Positions 54,829 through 64,000 of a stretch of 64,000 nt of DNA are shown piece after piece. Every line of letters begins with the position of its first letter. The first letter of the stretch is position 1. Location of the stretch: assembly GCF_900182745.1 (NCBI RefSeq), contig NZ_FXTY01000003.1:186001-250000 (forward strand), read 5' to 3'. The notes under the pieces are model-generated. The model saw only the letters and a list, made by a program, of their open reading frames with translations, searched no databases and had not been told where the DNA came from. A program made the translations under genes and the position numbers. The DNA comes from Shimia sagamensis (lineage in GTDB: Bacteria > Pseudomonadota > Alphaproteobacteria > Rhodobacterales > Rhodobacteraceae).

Positions 54829-55353
54829 TCAGTCGCGGATCTCGCCGGCCTCCACGCCCCAAAGCTCTTCTTTCAAAACCCAGCCTTTGTAGCCGCCTGC
54901 ATTGAGGCGGCACCAGTCTGGATTGCACTCTTCCAGCTTTGCGATCACGCCATGTTCCAGATGCGCCGCGGCGGCGACTTTTTCGCCCGGGCGCACCGCC
55001 AGTGGCAGCATGTCTTTCTGCACAATCACAGTGCGCACACCCGAGAGCAGGGAGTAGTGTATCCAGCCGCCAGCGCCCTCGATGTCTCGCACCCGGCGCC
55101 AGTGGCCGTATTCGGCTGTGATCTGTAAAGGCATGGATTTTCGGGTAAACACCCAGTCAATGCGATGGGTGCGTGAGGGGCCGCGCCGCACGTTGGCTTT
55201 GGTCGCTTTCAACGATACGTATCGTGGCAGTGGTAGGTTTGTGACCGGACCACGCTTTTTCGCCGCCGGTGCCTCTGCTGCAGCGAAGGTTGCAAGGAGC
55301 AACAGAATAACTGCGCCCAAGCTCACGAGAGATTTTCGACCCAAGGTGACCAT
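54829..55353 (-). CDS. Exported bacterial SH3 domain protein
   Basis: A 174-residue protein with an N-terminal hydrophobic segment or signal peptide (SLVSLGAVILLLLATFAAAEA, noted as VSLGAVILLLLATFAAA) and two SH3-like modules: ANVRRGPSRTHRIDWVF with WRRVRDIEGAGGWIHYSLL (noted as RDIEGAGGWIH), and a second ending WCRLNAGGYKGWVL. Such proteins bind peptidoglycan or act at the cell envelope. I chose the ATG at 55353 for the clean signal. It diverges from the hydroxyacid dehydrogenase gene across 110 bases. Confidence 0.88.
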   Translation of the reverse strand: MVTLGRKSLVSLGAVILLLLATFAAAEAPAAKKRGPVTNLPLPRYVSLKATKANVRRGPSRTHRIDWVFTRKSMPLQITAEYGHWRRVRDIEGAGGWIHYSLLSGVRTVIVQKDMLPLAVRPGEKVAAAAHLEHGVIAKLEECNPDWCRLNAGGYKGWVLKEELWGVEAGEIRD

Positions 55354-55463
55354 TTTGCCTGATTTTTTCTGCTCTGGTGGCGCTCGCAGGTTCTTGTGCC
55401 TGACTGACCTGTGGGGCAGTGTGGCAGCAACGCGCTGAATTGAAAAGCATTGGGAGGCCCTGC

Positions 55464-56450
55464 ATGCCAAAGCAACGTCTGAGTGTTGTCGTTACGCGAC
55501 GCTTACCGGAAGCCGTCGAAACACGACTGTCAGAACTCTTTGATGTGCGCCTGCGCCATGATGATACGCCGATGAGCCGTGAGCAGCTGGCTGACGCGAT
55601 GAAAGAAGCGGATGTTCTGGTCCCAACGCTGAGCGACAAGATTGACGCCAGTCTGATTGCCCAATCCGGTGAGCGGTTGAAGCTGATTGCCAACTACGGC
55701 GCCGGTGTGGACCACATCGATGTGGCTTCCGCGCGCCAGCGTGGTGTGCTTGTTTCCAACACGCCAGGCGTGTCGGCTGATGACACGGCTGATATGGCGC
55801 TGGCGCTGATCCTGGGGGTGACCCGGCGGGTTGGCGAAGGTGTGCAGCGCATGCAGTCTGGCGAATGGGATGGCTGGGCGCCAACCGCGCTTTTGGGTGG
55901 CCGGGTCAGCGGCAAGCGGCTTGGTATTTTGGGCATGGGGCGCGTGGGTACGGCCGTTGCGCGGCGGGCGCAGGCCTGTGGCATGCAGATCCATTACCAC
56001 AACCGCCGCCGTCTGCGGCCCGAGATCGAAGAACAATATGAGGCAACCTATTGGGAGAGCCTTGACCAGATGCTGGCCCGCATGGATGTGGTGTCGGTGA
56101 ACTGCCCGCATACGCCGTCGACGTTCCATTTGTTGAACGCACGTCGGTTGAAGCTGATGAAGCCGGGCTCGGTGATGATCAACACGTCTCGTGGTGAGGT
56201 GATTGACGAAAACGCTATGGTGCGCCTTCTCAAATCTGGCGAAATCGCTGGCGCGGGGCTGGATGTGTATGAGCACGGGCATGAGGTGCATCCCGACTTA
56301 CGTGGGCATCCAAATGTGGTGCTGATGCCGCATATGGGGTCGGCCACCGTGGAAGGGCGGATCGAGATGGGAGAGAAAGTTCTCATCAACATCAAGACCT
56401 TCGATGATGGACACCGTCCGCCCGACCTTGTGGTTCCGGCGATGCTCTAA
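55464..56450 (+). CDS. D-isomer-specific 2-hydroxyacid dehydrogenase (glyoxylate/hydroxypyruvate reductase type)
   Basis: A 328-residue NAD(P)-dependent enzyme. The Rossmann turn is LGILGMGRVG, and the catalytic Arg, Glu and His are seen in NTSRGEVID, the AGAGLDVYEHGHEV region (noted as GLDVYEHGHE) and LMPHMGSAT. HNRRR after strand 2 points to NADPH rather than NADH. It reduces glyoxylate or hydroxypyruvate, or acts in reverse on glycerate. GGGAGG lies upstream of the ATG. It is 6 bases ahead of thpR. The FAD-linked 2-hydroxyacid oxidase further along may use the same pool. Confidence 0.92.
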   Translation: MPKQRLSVVVTRRLPEAVETRLSELFDVRLRHDDTPMSREQLADAMKEADVLVPTLSDKIDASLIAQSGERLKLIANYGAGVDHIDVASARQRGVLVSNTPGVSADDTADMALALILGVTRRVGEGVQRMQSGEWDGWAPTALLGGRVSGKRLGILGMGRVGTAVARRAQACGMQIHYHNRRRLRPEIEEQYEATYWESLDQMLARMDVVSVNCPHTPSTFHLLNARRLKLMKPGSVMINTSRGEVIDENAMVRLLKSGEIAGAGLDVYEHGHEVHPDLRGHPNVVLMPHMGSATVEGRIEMGEKVLINIKTFDDGHRPPDLVVPAML

Positions 56451-56456
56451 GCCATC

Positions 56457-57008
56457 ATGCGCGCTTTCGTTGGCATTCCGTTGGACGGGCCAGAAGCGGA
56501 AGCGCTTTTGGATGTGCAAGGGCGGATTGCCGTGGGGCGCGAGGTGCCCGCAAACAATCTGCATCTAACGTTGGCGTTTCTGGATGATCTTCCGGTGGAG
56601 ACGCTGGAAGCGTTGCACGAAGAGCTGGAGCTGATCCGGCAGTCGCAGTTTGAGTTGCACCTCAAAGGCATGGATATCTTGGGCGCGCCGCGCAGCCGGT
56701 CGTTTGGTCTGTTGGCGGCGCCGGATCCCACGCTCATGGCCTTGCAAGCGGATGTGGCGCAGGCGGCGCGGCGTTTGGGGATTGGGCTCGAGAAACGTCG
56801 GTTTCGGCCCCATGTGACGCTGACGCGATTTCGTGATGGCCGGCAACCGCCCGAACGGGTGCAAGCGGCCTTGTCGCGGGGCGCCTCACTGGAAATTGAT
56901 CCAATCATGGTGAGCGAAATTGCCCTATATCGTTCGTCTTTGACCTCCGAGGGCGCGGTCTATGAGATCCTGAGCAGCTATCCGTTATTGGTGCAGGGGC
57001 TGTCCTGA
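56457..57008 (+). CDS. thpR: RNA 2',3'-cyclic phosphodiesterase
   Basis: A 183-residue 2H phosphoesterase. Both catalytic HxTx motifs are present: NLHLTLAFLDD near residue 38 and RPHVTLTRFRD near residue 120. It opens 2',3'-cyclic phosphate ends of RNA; a true RNA-ligase role is doubtful in this family. It starts 6 bases after the hydroxyacid dehydrogenase gene. Confidence 0.93.
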   Translation: MRAFVGIPLDGPEAEALLDVQGRIAVGREVPANNLHLTLAFLDDLPVETLEALHEELELIRQSQFELHLKGMDILGAPRSRSFGLLAAPDPTLMALQADVAQAARRLGIGLEKRRFRPHVTLTRFRDGRQPPERVQAALSRGASLEIDPIMVSEIALYRSSLTSEGAVYEILSSYPLLVQGLS

Positions 57009-57078
57009 CCTAAGCTGATTTTCAAATGGTGGCCAAAACTTAGGTTGCCGGTTTTGTCTTTGGGTTTGGGAGTGTGTC

Positions 57079-58860
57079 ATGAAGCGATTTTTATCAGCGG
57101 TTTCCGTCACTTGTTTGGTGGCATCCGTGTCTTGGGCGCAAGAGGCTGCGGATGGCGTGGCACCGGAAATGGGATCCGTGCTGAGTATGCAGGTGCCAGA
57201 AAGCCTGCAAAATTCTCTGAAATCGAAGATCAGCGGCGAGCCGACCAAAGCCAAAGATTGGATGGTGGCCGCGGCGCATCCTTTGGCGGTTGAGGCTGGC
57301 GCCGCAGTGCTGCGCGATGGTGGCACGGCGGCGGATGCGATGGTGGCGGTGCAGGCGGTGCTGGGGCTGGTCGAGCCGCAAAGCTCAGGTCTGGGTGGTG
57401 GCGCGTTTCTGGTTTGGTATGATGCGCAGACGGGCGAAGTGACGACGTTGGATGGGCGTGAAATGGCACCTTTGGCGGCGACGCCGCGGCTGTTTCTGGG
57501 GCGCGATGGTGAGCCGCTGAAGTTCTTTGAAGCGGTTGTTGGCGGGCGATCCGTAGGCGTGCCGGGCACGCCGATGTTGATGCAGGAAGCACATCGCAAA
57601 TGGGGGCGCAGCCAGTGGCCAAGTCTGTTTGACGCAGCGATCACCCATGCGGAGGAGGGGTTTACGGTTACGCCACGTATGGCAGCTTCGGTGGCGCGGG
57701 ATGCAGAGCGGTTGGCGTCTCATCCGGTGACGGCGGACTATTTCATACCAAATGGTGCACCGCTTGCGGAAGGCAGGCAGCTGGACAATCCCGAATACGC
57801 AGCAAGCTTGAAGATGATGGCCGCGCAGGGGGCCGCGCCGTTTTACACTGGTAAGATTGCCGCTGACATTGTGGATGCTGTGCAAAATGCCAGCAACCCG
57901 GGCGTTCTGACTGGCGTGGATCTGGCGTTGTATCAGGTTAAAGAGCGTCCGGCAGTTTGCATGGACTACCGCGCGCATGATGTCTGTGGCATGGGTCCAC
58001 CATCCTCTGGCGGGCTGACCGTGGGGCAAATTCTTGGTCTGATTCAGCCTTATGACATTGCAGGGCTTGGACCAGACAGCGCGGAGGCTTGGCGGCTGAT
58101 TGGGGATGCGTCGCGGCTCGCCTTTGCCGATCGGGGCCGCTACATGGCGGACAACGACTATGTGCCGGTGCCAAGCGTGGGGCTGCTGGCGGCTGACTAT
58201 CTGGCGGAGCGGGCAAAACTGTTGGACGGCAGTGCAGCTTTGGAGAGCGTGGCGCCGGGTGCGCCGGAGTTTGATCACGCGTTGCACTATGCGGATGGCG
58301 AAAGCTATGCGCAGCCCTCTACGTCGCACATCTCCATTGTCGACAGCTACGGCAACGCGTTGTCGATGACGACGACGATCGAAAACGGCTTTGGCAGCCG
58401 GGTGATGACCAATGGATTCTTGCTGAACAACGAGTTGACGGATTTCTCCTTCCGCTCACATCGCGATGGCGTGCCGGTGGCCAATCGGGTGGAACCGGGC
58501 AAGCGGCCGCGCTCCTCCATGGCGCCAACCATTGTGCTGAAAGATGGCAAACCGTCACTGGTGGTGGGCAGTCCGGGGGGCAGCCGGATTATTGGTTATG
58601 TCGCCAAAACCATCATTGCCCATGTGGATTGGGGGTTGGATGTGCAGCAGGCGATTGATCTGCCGCATCTGGTGAATCGCTTTGGCACCTATGACATTGA
58701 GAGCGAAAGCGCAGCGATGGAGTTTGGCGAACCGTTGACCGGCATGGGCTACAAGGTGAATGCGCGCGACCTCAATTCCGGATTGCATGCCATCTCTGTG
58801 GGGCGGCGTTTGCAAGGTGGTGCGGACAACCGGCGAGAGGGCTTGGCCTATGGCGAATAG
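57079..58860 (+). CDS. ggt: Gamma-glutamyltranspeptidase
   Basis: A 593-residue periplasmic Ntn-hydrolase. A Sec signal peptide (FLSAVSVTCLVASVSWAQE) precedes VAAAHPLAVEAGAAVLRDGG (noted as AAAHPLAVEAG). The autocleavage point that frees the catalytic Thr is before TSHISIVD, near residue 415; MTTTIENGFGSRV (noted as TTIENGFGS) and NNELTDFS follow. It hydrolyses glutathione and other gamma-glutamyl compounds, freeing glutamate. It lies 70 bases after thpR and 68 before the FAD-linked oxidase gene. Confidence 0.96.
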   Translation: MKRFLSAVSVTCLVASVSWAQEAADGVAPEMGSVLSMQVPESLQNSLKSKISGEPTKAKDWMVAAAHPLAVEAGAAVLRDGGTAADAMVAVQAVLGLVEPQSSGLGGGAFLVWYDAQTGEVTTLDGREMAPLAATPRLFLGRDGEPLKFFEAVVGGRSVGVPGTPMLMQEAHRKWGRSQWPSLFDAAITHAEEGFTVTPRMAASVARDAERLASHPVTADYFIPNGAPLAEGRQLDNPEYAASLKMMAAQGAAPFYTGKIAADIVDAVQNASNPGVLTGVDLALYQVKERPAVCMDYRAHDVCGMGPPSSGGLTVGQILGLIQPYDIAGLGPDSAEAWRLIGDASRLAFADRGRYMADNDYVPVPSVGLLAADYLAERAKLLDGSAALESVAPGAPEFDHALHYADGESYAQPSTSHISIVDSYGNALSMTTTIENGFGSRVMTNGFLLNNELTDFSFRSHRDGVPVANRVEPGKRPRSSMAPTIVLKDGKPSLVVGSPGGSRIIGYVAKTIIAHVDWGLDVQQAIDLPHLVNRFGTYDIESESAAMEFGEPLTGMGYKVNARDLNSGLHAISVGRRLQGGADNRREGLAYGE

Positions 58861-58928
58861 TCACGCTTGACCCAGGGAGAGGCACACCATAGCCATGTCA
58901 CAAATCATCATGGAAAAGGGGAGTGCCC

Positions 58929-60326
58929 ATGGGACTGGCAGTGGATTTGCCGCGCAATGAAGATGGTATTGCGGCGGCTCTAGGTGTGTTGAAGCAGCAG
59001 TTTGGCGAGGCGTTTCACACCGGCCAGTCAATGCGTGAGCAGCATGGGCACACCACCACATGGATCAAGACGCAGGCGCCGGATGCGGTGGTTTTTGCTA
59101 AGTCCACCCAAGAGGTGAGCGACATTGTCAAAACCTGCGCCACGCATAAGGTGCCGGTGATTGCTTATGGCACCGGCACCTCGCTTGAGGGGCACGTGAA
59201 CGCGCCTGCTGGGGGCGTGTGTATTGACCTGACCGAGATGAACGCGGTTGTTGCGGTGAATGCCGAGGACCTTGATTGTGTGGTGCAGCCTGGGGTGACG
59301 CGGGAGCAGTTGAATCTGGAACTTCGCGACCAAGGCCTGTTTTTCCCAATTGATCCGGGGGCAAATGCGTCTTTGGGCGGTATGGCGTCTACCCGGGCCA
59401 GCGGCACCAATGCGGTGCGCTATGGCACGATGAAGGATAACATCCTGAGCCTTGAGGTGGTGCTGCCGTCCGGTGAGGTGATCCGCACCGCGAGCCGTGC
59501 CAAGAAATCCAGCGCGGGCTACGATCTGACCCGGTTGATGATCGGTTCAGAAGGCACGTTGGGCATCATCACTGAGATCACGCTGAAATTGCAAGGTATT
59601 CCAGAGGCAATGTCCTCAGCCCGCTGTTCGTTTGAAACCATCGATGCGGCTTGTCAGGCGGTGATGATGACCATTCAGTATGGCATCCCGGTGGCGCGGA
59701 TTGAGCTGCTGGACTCTTTGGCTGTGAAGGCCGCGAATGATTACTCGAAGTTGGACTTGCCGGAGCAGCATCTGTTGTTGCTGGAGTTCCATGGTTCGGA
59801 GACCGGTGTGGCTGAGCAGGCAGAGATGTTTGGTCACATTGCCGAAGAGGTGGGTGGCACCGGGTTTGAGTGGACGCAGAAGGCCGAAGACCGCAACAAG
59901 CTGTGGCAGGCGCGCCATGACATGTATTGGGCAGCGTTGGCGCTGCGCCCCGGTGCCAAAGGCATTTCCACCGATGTCTGCGTGCCAATCTCGCGGCTGG
60001 CGGAATGTGTGACTTTGGCCAAAGGCAAGGCGGATGAGCTGGGACTGATTTCCACCGTGGTGGGCCACGTGGGCGATGGCAATTTCCATATGCTGCCTTT
60101 GGTGGATATGGACAATCCGGATGAGGTCGCGGCGGCGCAAGGCTATGTCAGCTGGCTTAACGATGTGGCGATTGAGATGGGCGGCACCTGTACCGGTGAG
60201 CATGGTATTGGGCAGGGTAAAAAGCCCTATCTGCGCAAGGAACTTGGTGGGGCTGTAGATGTGATGGCAGCGATCAAAACGGCGATTGACCCGGATGGGA
60301 TCATGAATCCCGGGAAGATATTCTAA
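58929..60326 (+). CDS. FAD-linked 2-hydroxyacid oxidase (GlcD / D-lactate dehydrogenase family)
   Basis: A 465-residue flavoprotein. The PCMH-type FAD-binding domain is seen in VIAYGTGTSLEGHV (noted as YGTGTSLEGH), PGANASLGGMASTRASGTNAVRYG (noted as SLGGMASTRASGTNAVRYG) and GSEGTLGIIT. The C-terminal cap has HVGDGNFH and GEHGIGQGK with metal-binding histidines. It oxidises glycolate, D-lactate or D-2-hydroxyglutarate to a keto acid. As glcE and glcF are absent nearby, a stand-alone D-lactate dehydrogenase is more likely than glycolate oxidase. I chose the ATG at 58929 with GGGGAG upstream; a GTG lies 6 bases before. Confidence 0.92.
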   Translation: MGLAVDLPRNEDGIAAALGVLKQQFGEAFHTGQSMREQHGHTTTWIKTQAPDAVVFAKSTQEVSDIVKTCATHKVPVIAYGTGTSLEGHVNAPAGGVCIDLTEMNAVVAVNAEDLDCVVQPGVTREQLNLELRDQGLFFPIDPGANASLGGMASTRASGTNAVRYGTMKDNILSLEVVLPSGEVIRTASRAKKSSAGYDLTRLMIGSEGTLGIITEITLKLQGIPEAMSSARCSFETIDAACQAVMMTIQYGIPVARIELLDSLAVKAANDYSKLDLPEQHLLLLEFHGSETGVAEQAEMFGHIAEEVGGTGFEWTQKAEDRNKLWQARHDMYWAALALRPGAKGISTDVCVPISRLAECVTLAKGKADELGLISTVVGHVGDGNFHMLPLVDMDNPDEVAAAQGYVSWLNDVAIEMGGTCTGEHGIGQGKKPYLRKELGGAVDVMAAIKTAIDPDGIMNPGKIF

Positions 60327-60353
60327 GCCTGCGTTGTTTAGAGTTAAAAACGC

Positions 60354-60380
60354 AAAGCCCCGGTGCAGGACCGGGGCTTT
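60354..60380. terminator. Bidirectional intrinsic terminator
   Basis: AAAGCCCCGGT pairs perfectly with ACCGGGGCTTT (11 bp) around the loop GCAGG. It lies between the convergent FAD-linked oxidase gene and panB. A-rich and T-rich flanks on both sides allow it to work in both directions. Confidence 0.92.
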
Positions 60381-60387
60381 GTTGTCT

Positions 60388-61197
60388 TTAGCGGTAGACT
60401 TCGTCTTCGCTTGGGAAGCTGCGGTCCTTGACGTCTTCGGCGTATTGGCTGACCGCGCGCTCGATAGCTGGGCCAAGGTCGCCGTAGACTTTCACAAACT
60501 TGGGTGTCCATTCGTTGAGGCCAAGCATGTCTTCCAGCACCAGAATTTGGCCGTCGCATTCCGCAGAGGCGCCAATGCCGATGGTGGGGATAGGCACCTG
60601 TTTGGTGATCTTGGCGGCGAGTGGTTCAACCATGCCTTCGAGCACGATGGCAAAGGCGCCGGCCTCGGACACCGCTTGCGCATCTTCTTCATGGATCGCC
60701 CAAGTGTCCTCGTCTCGGCCTTGGGTTTTGAAACCGCCCATGACGTGGCTGGACTGAGGCGTCAAGCCGATGTGGGCCATCACTGGGATGCCGCGTTCGG
60801 TCAGGAAGCGGATGGTTTCAGCCATACGTTTGCCGCCTTCAAGTTTCACCGCGCCGCAGCTGGTTTCTTTCATGATCTTGGCGGCATTGCGGAAGGCCAC
60901 GGCAGGGCTTTCCTCATAGGTGCCAAAGGGCATGTCCACGACGATCAGGGCTTTTTGGGTGCCGCGCACCACGGCTTTGCCGTGCATGATCATCAGGTCC
61001 AGCGGCACACCGACGGTGCTTTCCATGCCGTGCATGACCATGCCAAGGCTGTCACCCACCAGGATGAAGTCGGCGTATTTGTCGACGATGGCGGCGGTGT
61101 GCGCGTGGTAGCTGGTGAGGCTCACAATTGGCTCGCCACCTTTGCGGTTGGCAATCTGTGGCACGGTGGTGCGGCGGATGGGGGTCTGTGTGCTCAT
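60388..61197 (-). CDS. panB: 3-methyl-2-oxobutanoate hydroxymethyltransferase
   Basis: A 269-residue TIM-barrel enzyme making ketopantoate from keto-isovalerate and methylene-tetrahydrofolate, the first step of pantothenate synthesis. [22 protein letters not shown] (Mg-binding Asp), [15 protein letters not shown] and [15 protein letters not shown] (noted as HIGLTPQS) are family motifs. Its ATG overlaps the panC stop by 4 bases. Confidence 0.97.
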   Translation of the reverse strand: MSTQTPIRRTTVPQIANRKGGEPIVSLTSYHAHTAAIVDKYADFILVGDSLGMVMHGMESTVGVPLDLMIMHGKAVVRGTQKALIVVDMPFGTYEESPAVAFRNAAKIMKETSCGAVKLEGGKRMAETIRFLTERGIPVMAHIGLTPQSSHVMGGFKTQGRDEDTWAIHEEDAQAVSEAGAFAIVLEGMVEPLAAKITKQVPIPTIGIGASAECDGQILVLEDMLGLNEWTPKFVKVYGDLGPAIERAVSQYAEDVKDRSFPSEDEVYR

Positions 61198-62036
61198 GGT
61201 GTGACAACCCTTTGGTCAATCAGAAGAATGTCGCCAAAGGCAACGGAGATCATGATGGCGGTGGGGCCGGTGAGCGGCCCGTCTATGTCATTGAGCGTTT
61301 CGGCTGCAACGATGTCTAGCCCGGTGAGGATGGCGCGAGGCTCTGTCGCGATGGTGTCGACGATAGCTTTGTGCAGGTCAGCAACGGTCGCACCAGTCGC
61401 GGCAGCTTCGGCGGCGGTGAGGGATTGATTGAGCACCAAGGCTGCCTGCCGATCCTCAGCCGAGAGGCGGACATTGCGCGACGACATGGCGAGACCATCC
61501 TCATCGCGCACAGTGGGGGATCCAACAATGGTGAGCGGCATGTGCAGGTCGGCCACCATGCGCTTGATGACCTGAAGCTGCTGGTAGTCTTTTTCGCCAA
61601 AGACAGCCACGTCAGGTTGAACGATGTTGAAAAGGCGTGTGACCACTGTGGTCACACCGCGGAAGTGGCCCGGTCGGACCTTGCCGTGCAGCATGTTGGC
61701 AAGACGGGTGGTTTCCACAATGGTTTCGTCGCCCGCCGGATACATGGTTTCCACGTCGGGCATGAAGACCACGGCGACGCCAGCTTTGCGTAACATGTCC
61801 AAGTCGCGCGCCTCGTCACGCGGATAGGCATCCAGATCGGCGCTTTCGCCAAATTGTGTGGGGTTCACAAAAATGGACACAACCACATGGTCGGCCTCTG
61901 CCTTGGCGGTGTGCACAAGTGACATGTGCCCTGCGTGCAGAAAGCCCATGGTTGGCACCATCGCGACAGTTTTGTCGGTGGCGCAAAGCTCTTTGACTGC
62001 GGCGCGGCAGTCTGAAATCGAGCGGCAAATACGCAT
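61194..62036 (-). CDS. panC: Pantoate-beta-alanine ligase
   Basis: A 280-residue ligase joining pantoate and beta-alanine with [18 protein letters not shown] gives the HxGH nucleotide motif, and [21 protein letters not shown] and MSSRNVRLS are diagnostic. I chose the ATG at 62036 with GGGAG upstream; longer frames to 62168 enter the divergent promoter region. It is the first gene of panCB. The beta-alanine source is not encoded in the window. Confidence 0.97.
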   Translation of the reverse strand: MRICRSISDCRAAVKELCATDKTVAMVPTMGFLHAGHMSLVHTAKAEADHVVVSIFVNPTQFGESADLDAYPRDEARDLDMLRKAGVAVVFMPDVETMYPAGDETIVETTRLANMLHGKVRPGHFRGVTTVVTRLFNIVQPDVAVFGEKDYQQLQVIKRMVADLHMPLTIVGSPTVRDEDGLAMSSRNVRLSAEDRQAALVLNQSLTAAEAAATGATVADLHKAIVDTIATEPRAILTGLDIVAAETLNDIDGPLTGPTAIMISVAFGDILLIDQRVVTP

Positions 62037-62218
62037 TTCTTGCCTGTCTCCCTTCAAGGTGGTTGTGGGGTGTAATGCCCCCGCTGCGATGCAGCAAGGC
62101 TTTTTGCGCCAACGTCGCGTCGCAATTGTGCAATCAAGCGTCGGCTGGACCGTGCGTAAAATCGCCAATCCAGTACAGTTTGCGCAAAAGACCTATGCTC
62201 AGGGGAGTCGCCTGTCTC

Positions 62219-64000
62219 ATGAAAACCAACGTAAAAGCCCTTGTTGTTGGCGGCGGTGCCGTCGGCACCTCGATTGCCTATCACCTTGCCAAAGCGGGCT
62301 GGGATGATGTGATGCTGATTGAGCGAGATGAGCTGACATCCGGCTCAACCTGGCACGCGGCGGGCCTGTTGCCGCTGTTTAACATGTCATATGCGACCAC
62401 GCATATTCACCAATACTCGGTGGATTTCTACAAACAGCTGGAAGAAGAAACCGGCTTGAACGCTGGGTTTGCCGTGGTGGGTAACCTGCGCATGGCGCAG
62501 ACGCAGGAGCGCATGGATGAGTTTATGCTCTACGCGTCAACTGCGGAGACCTGCGGCGTGGCTTACGAGTGGTTGACCCCGGATGAGATCAAAAGCCGTT
62601 GGCCACTCATTCGTACCGACGACCTAAAAGGCGCGATTTATCACACTGAGGACGGCTATATTAACCCGGCGGATGTGACCATGGCGATGGCCAAAGGCGC
62701 GCGTCAACGGGGTGTGGAAATTGTGCGCAAGATGCAGGCGGATTCGTTCCATTGGACTGGCACCCACTGGGAAGTCAGCTGCACCAAGATGGTGGAAAAA
62801 GGCGGCAACCTGGTTGAGAGCGACGAGAAGGTTGTGATTACGGCAGAGCATGTGGTGACCGCCTCTGGCAACCACGCGCAGCGCACAGCCAAAATGCTGG
62901 GCATCAAAATGCCAGCCATCCCGGTGGAGCACACCTTCATTGTGATGGATCAGGATCCGGAGCTGGTGAAGTGGCGGGAAGCGGGCAATCCTGAGCATCC
63001 TGTGGTGCGGGATGCGGACTCGGAATCTTATGCGCGTGAGGAGCGTGGCGGTTGGATTTTGGGCATCTACGAGCACGGCGCCCCAGCGCGGTTTGAGCAC
63101 GGCGTGCCAGACAGCTTTCGCGCGGACCTGTTCCCGCTCGATCTCGACCGGATTGCGGAACAGTATATGGCGATGACGGAGCGCGTGCCGTCCTGTGCTG
63201 ACTCGGGTTTGAAAGACGATTTCAACGGGCCGATTTGTTACACGCCGGATGGTAACCCGTTGGTTGGCCCTGCGCCTGGGCTGCGCAACATGTGGCTGGC
63301 TGAGGGCTTCAGCTTTGGAATCACCGCTGCGGGTGGCACCGGTTACTATTTGGCGCAGATGATGGTCGATGGCGAAGCTGAAATCGACATGGCGAGCCTT
63401 GATCCCAAACGCTACAGCAGCAATTGGATGACCACCGAATTTGCCGCGCGCAAAAACGAAGAGTGCTATGAGCACGTGTATATCCTGCACCACCCAGATG
63501 AGGAACGCCCTGCGGCGCGTCCATTGCGGACTTCACCGGCGTTTGACCGTCAGAAAGCCAAAGGCGCGCAGTTTGGTTGGGTCAATGGCTGGGAACGTCC
63601 AAACTACTACGGCCCTCTGGACGCACCCTCTAACTTTGACGAGGAGGCGCGTAGCTTCCGCCGCGGTGGCTGGTGGCAACATGCTGTGGATGAGGCCAAG
63701 GCAATCCGCGAAAATGTGGGTCTGATCGACGCAACAGCCTTTACCAAACATGTGGTCAAAGGCCCCGGTGCCACCCAGTTCCTCGACTGGTTCACCTGCA
63801 ACAAGCTGCCAAAGGTTGGCCGCATCAACCTGACTTATGCACTGACGGCGGCGGGCACCACACGCACTGAATACACCATCGTGCGCAATGGCGAGGACAA
63901 CTATTATCTTGTCTCCGCAGGGGCTTGGACCGAATACGACGCGGACTTCCTGCGCAAGGCGGCCGAGGACAAGATGGAAGAGTTTGGCTACATCGAGATC
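62219..64000 (+). CDS. Dimethylglycine dehydrogenase-like FAD oxidoreductase with GcvT-type domain (3' end cut by window)
   Basis: The first 594 residues of a larger gene that runs off the right edge. The N-terminus has the FAD-binding turn VVGGGAVGTSIAYHLAKAGW (noted as VVGGGAVGTS) and LTSGSTWHAAGLL, in which the His is the usual site of covalent FAD attachment. A DAO core (about 1-370), an FAO_M linker and the start of an aminomethyltransferase (GCV_T) domain from about residue 480 follow. Relatives demethylate dimethylglycine or sarcosine, passing the methyl group to tetrahydrofolate. AGGGGAG lies upstream of the ATG. It diverges from panC across 182 bases with no recognised operator. Confidence 0.93.
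   Translation, partial: MKTNVKALVVGGGAVGTSIAYHLAKAGWDDVMLIERDELTSGSTWHAAGLLPLFNMSYATTHIHQYSVDFYKQLEEETGLNAGFAVVGNLRMAQTQERMDEFMLYASTAETCGVAYEWLTPDEIKSRWPLIRTDDLKGAIYHTEDGYINPADVTMAMAKGARQRGVEIVRKMQADSFHWTGTHWEVSCTKMVEKGGNLVESDEKVVITAEHVVTASGNHAQRTAKMLGIKMPAIPVEHTFIVMDQDPELVKWREAGNPEHPVVRDADSESYAREERGGWILGIYEHGAPARFEHGVPDSFRADLFPLDLDRIAEQYMAMTERVPSCADSGLKDDFNGPICYTPDGNPLVGPAPGLRNMWLAEGFSFGITAAGGTGYYLAQMMVDGEAEIDMASLDPKRYSSNWMTTEFAARKNEECYEHVYILHHPDEERPAARPLRTSPAFDRQKAKGAQFGWVNGWERPNYYGPLDAPSNFDEEARSFRRGGWWQHAVDEAKAIRENVGLIDATAFTKHVVKGPGATQFLDWFTCNKLPKVGRINLTYALTAAGTTRTEYTIVRNGEDNYYLVSAGAWTEYDADFLRKAAEDKMEEFGYIEI

Noticed and set aside
62624..63493. A 289-codon minus-strand frame opposite the dimethylglycine-dehydrogenase-like gene
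   Set aside because: The plus frame is open from 62219 to the window end with FAD-binding motifs; the minus frame has none.

Overview
The window looks like a chromosomal segment of a marine alphaproteobacterium of the Roseobacter/Rhodobacteraceae type. This is inferred from gene content: a TAXI-TRAP transporter, oligopeptide-type ABC cassettes with fused ATPases, bioMNY, urease, NasT-controlled nitrate assimilation, a dimethylglycine-dehydrogenase-like oxidoreductase, and a short 3'-end repeat of a kind I recall from Rhodobacterales. I see no rRNA, tRNA, CRISPR array, transposase, integrase or phage gene.

Layout. 1-4055: a capsule-type glycosyltransferase fused to a kinase-like domain without its catalytic residues, then a CocE/NonD hydrolase. 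4100-9164 (minus): RpiR regulator, TAXI-TRAP binding protein, fused permease and a universal stress protein. 9246-11395 (plus): a beta-keto acid cleavage enzyme overlapping a class III aminotransferase. 11407-17385 (minus): a peptide-type ABC operon and a phosphodiesterase-family enzyme. 17750-28462 (minus): a complete assimilatory nitrate locus, nasT-[leader]-nrtA-nrtB-nrtCD-nirB-nirD-nasA. The leader holds two hairpins with the same hexaloop followed by a strong intrinsic terminator, as expected for NasT antitermination. 28715-37608 (minus): an eight-gene operon for uptake and breakdown of an unknown amide-like solute (M20 deacylase, binding protein, cupin, two permeases, fused ATPase, aldehyde dehydrogenase, SDR). 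It diverges from a PAS-LuxR and an AraC regulator across a three-half-site operator. 39157-41913: VOC protein, DUF1801 protein, ilvD. 42055-46642 (minus): bioM-bioN-bioY followed by an acyl-CoA ligase and a thiolase-like protein. 46777-53849 (minus): ureDAB-x-C-y-z-EF-w-G, a urease locus with four extra genes. 54118-60326 (mostly plus): rpe, SH3 protein, 2-hydroxyacid dehydrogenase, thpR, ggt and an FAD-linked oxidase. 60388-62036 (minus): panC-panB. 62219-64000: a dimethylglycine-dehydrogenase-like gene cut by the window edge.

The main theme is nitrogen scavenging: nitrate is reduced to ammonium, urea is hydrolysed, gamma-glutamyl compounds are cleaved, and several uptake systems sit beside deaminating or deacylating enzymes. 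The best-supported regulatory find is the NasT/ANTAR attenuator. The most interesting less-explained items are the bioMNY-ligase-thiolase operon with a missing thiolase cysteine, the nitrate ATPase whose two degenerate motifs fall in one composite ATP site, the glycosyltransferase-pseudokinase fusion, and the DNA-binding-like membrane protein placed between ureB and ureC.
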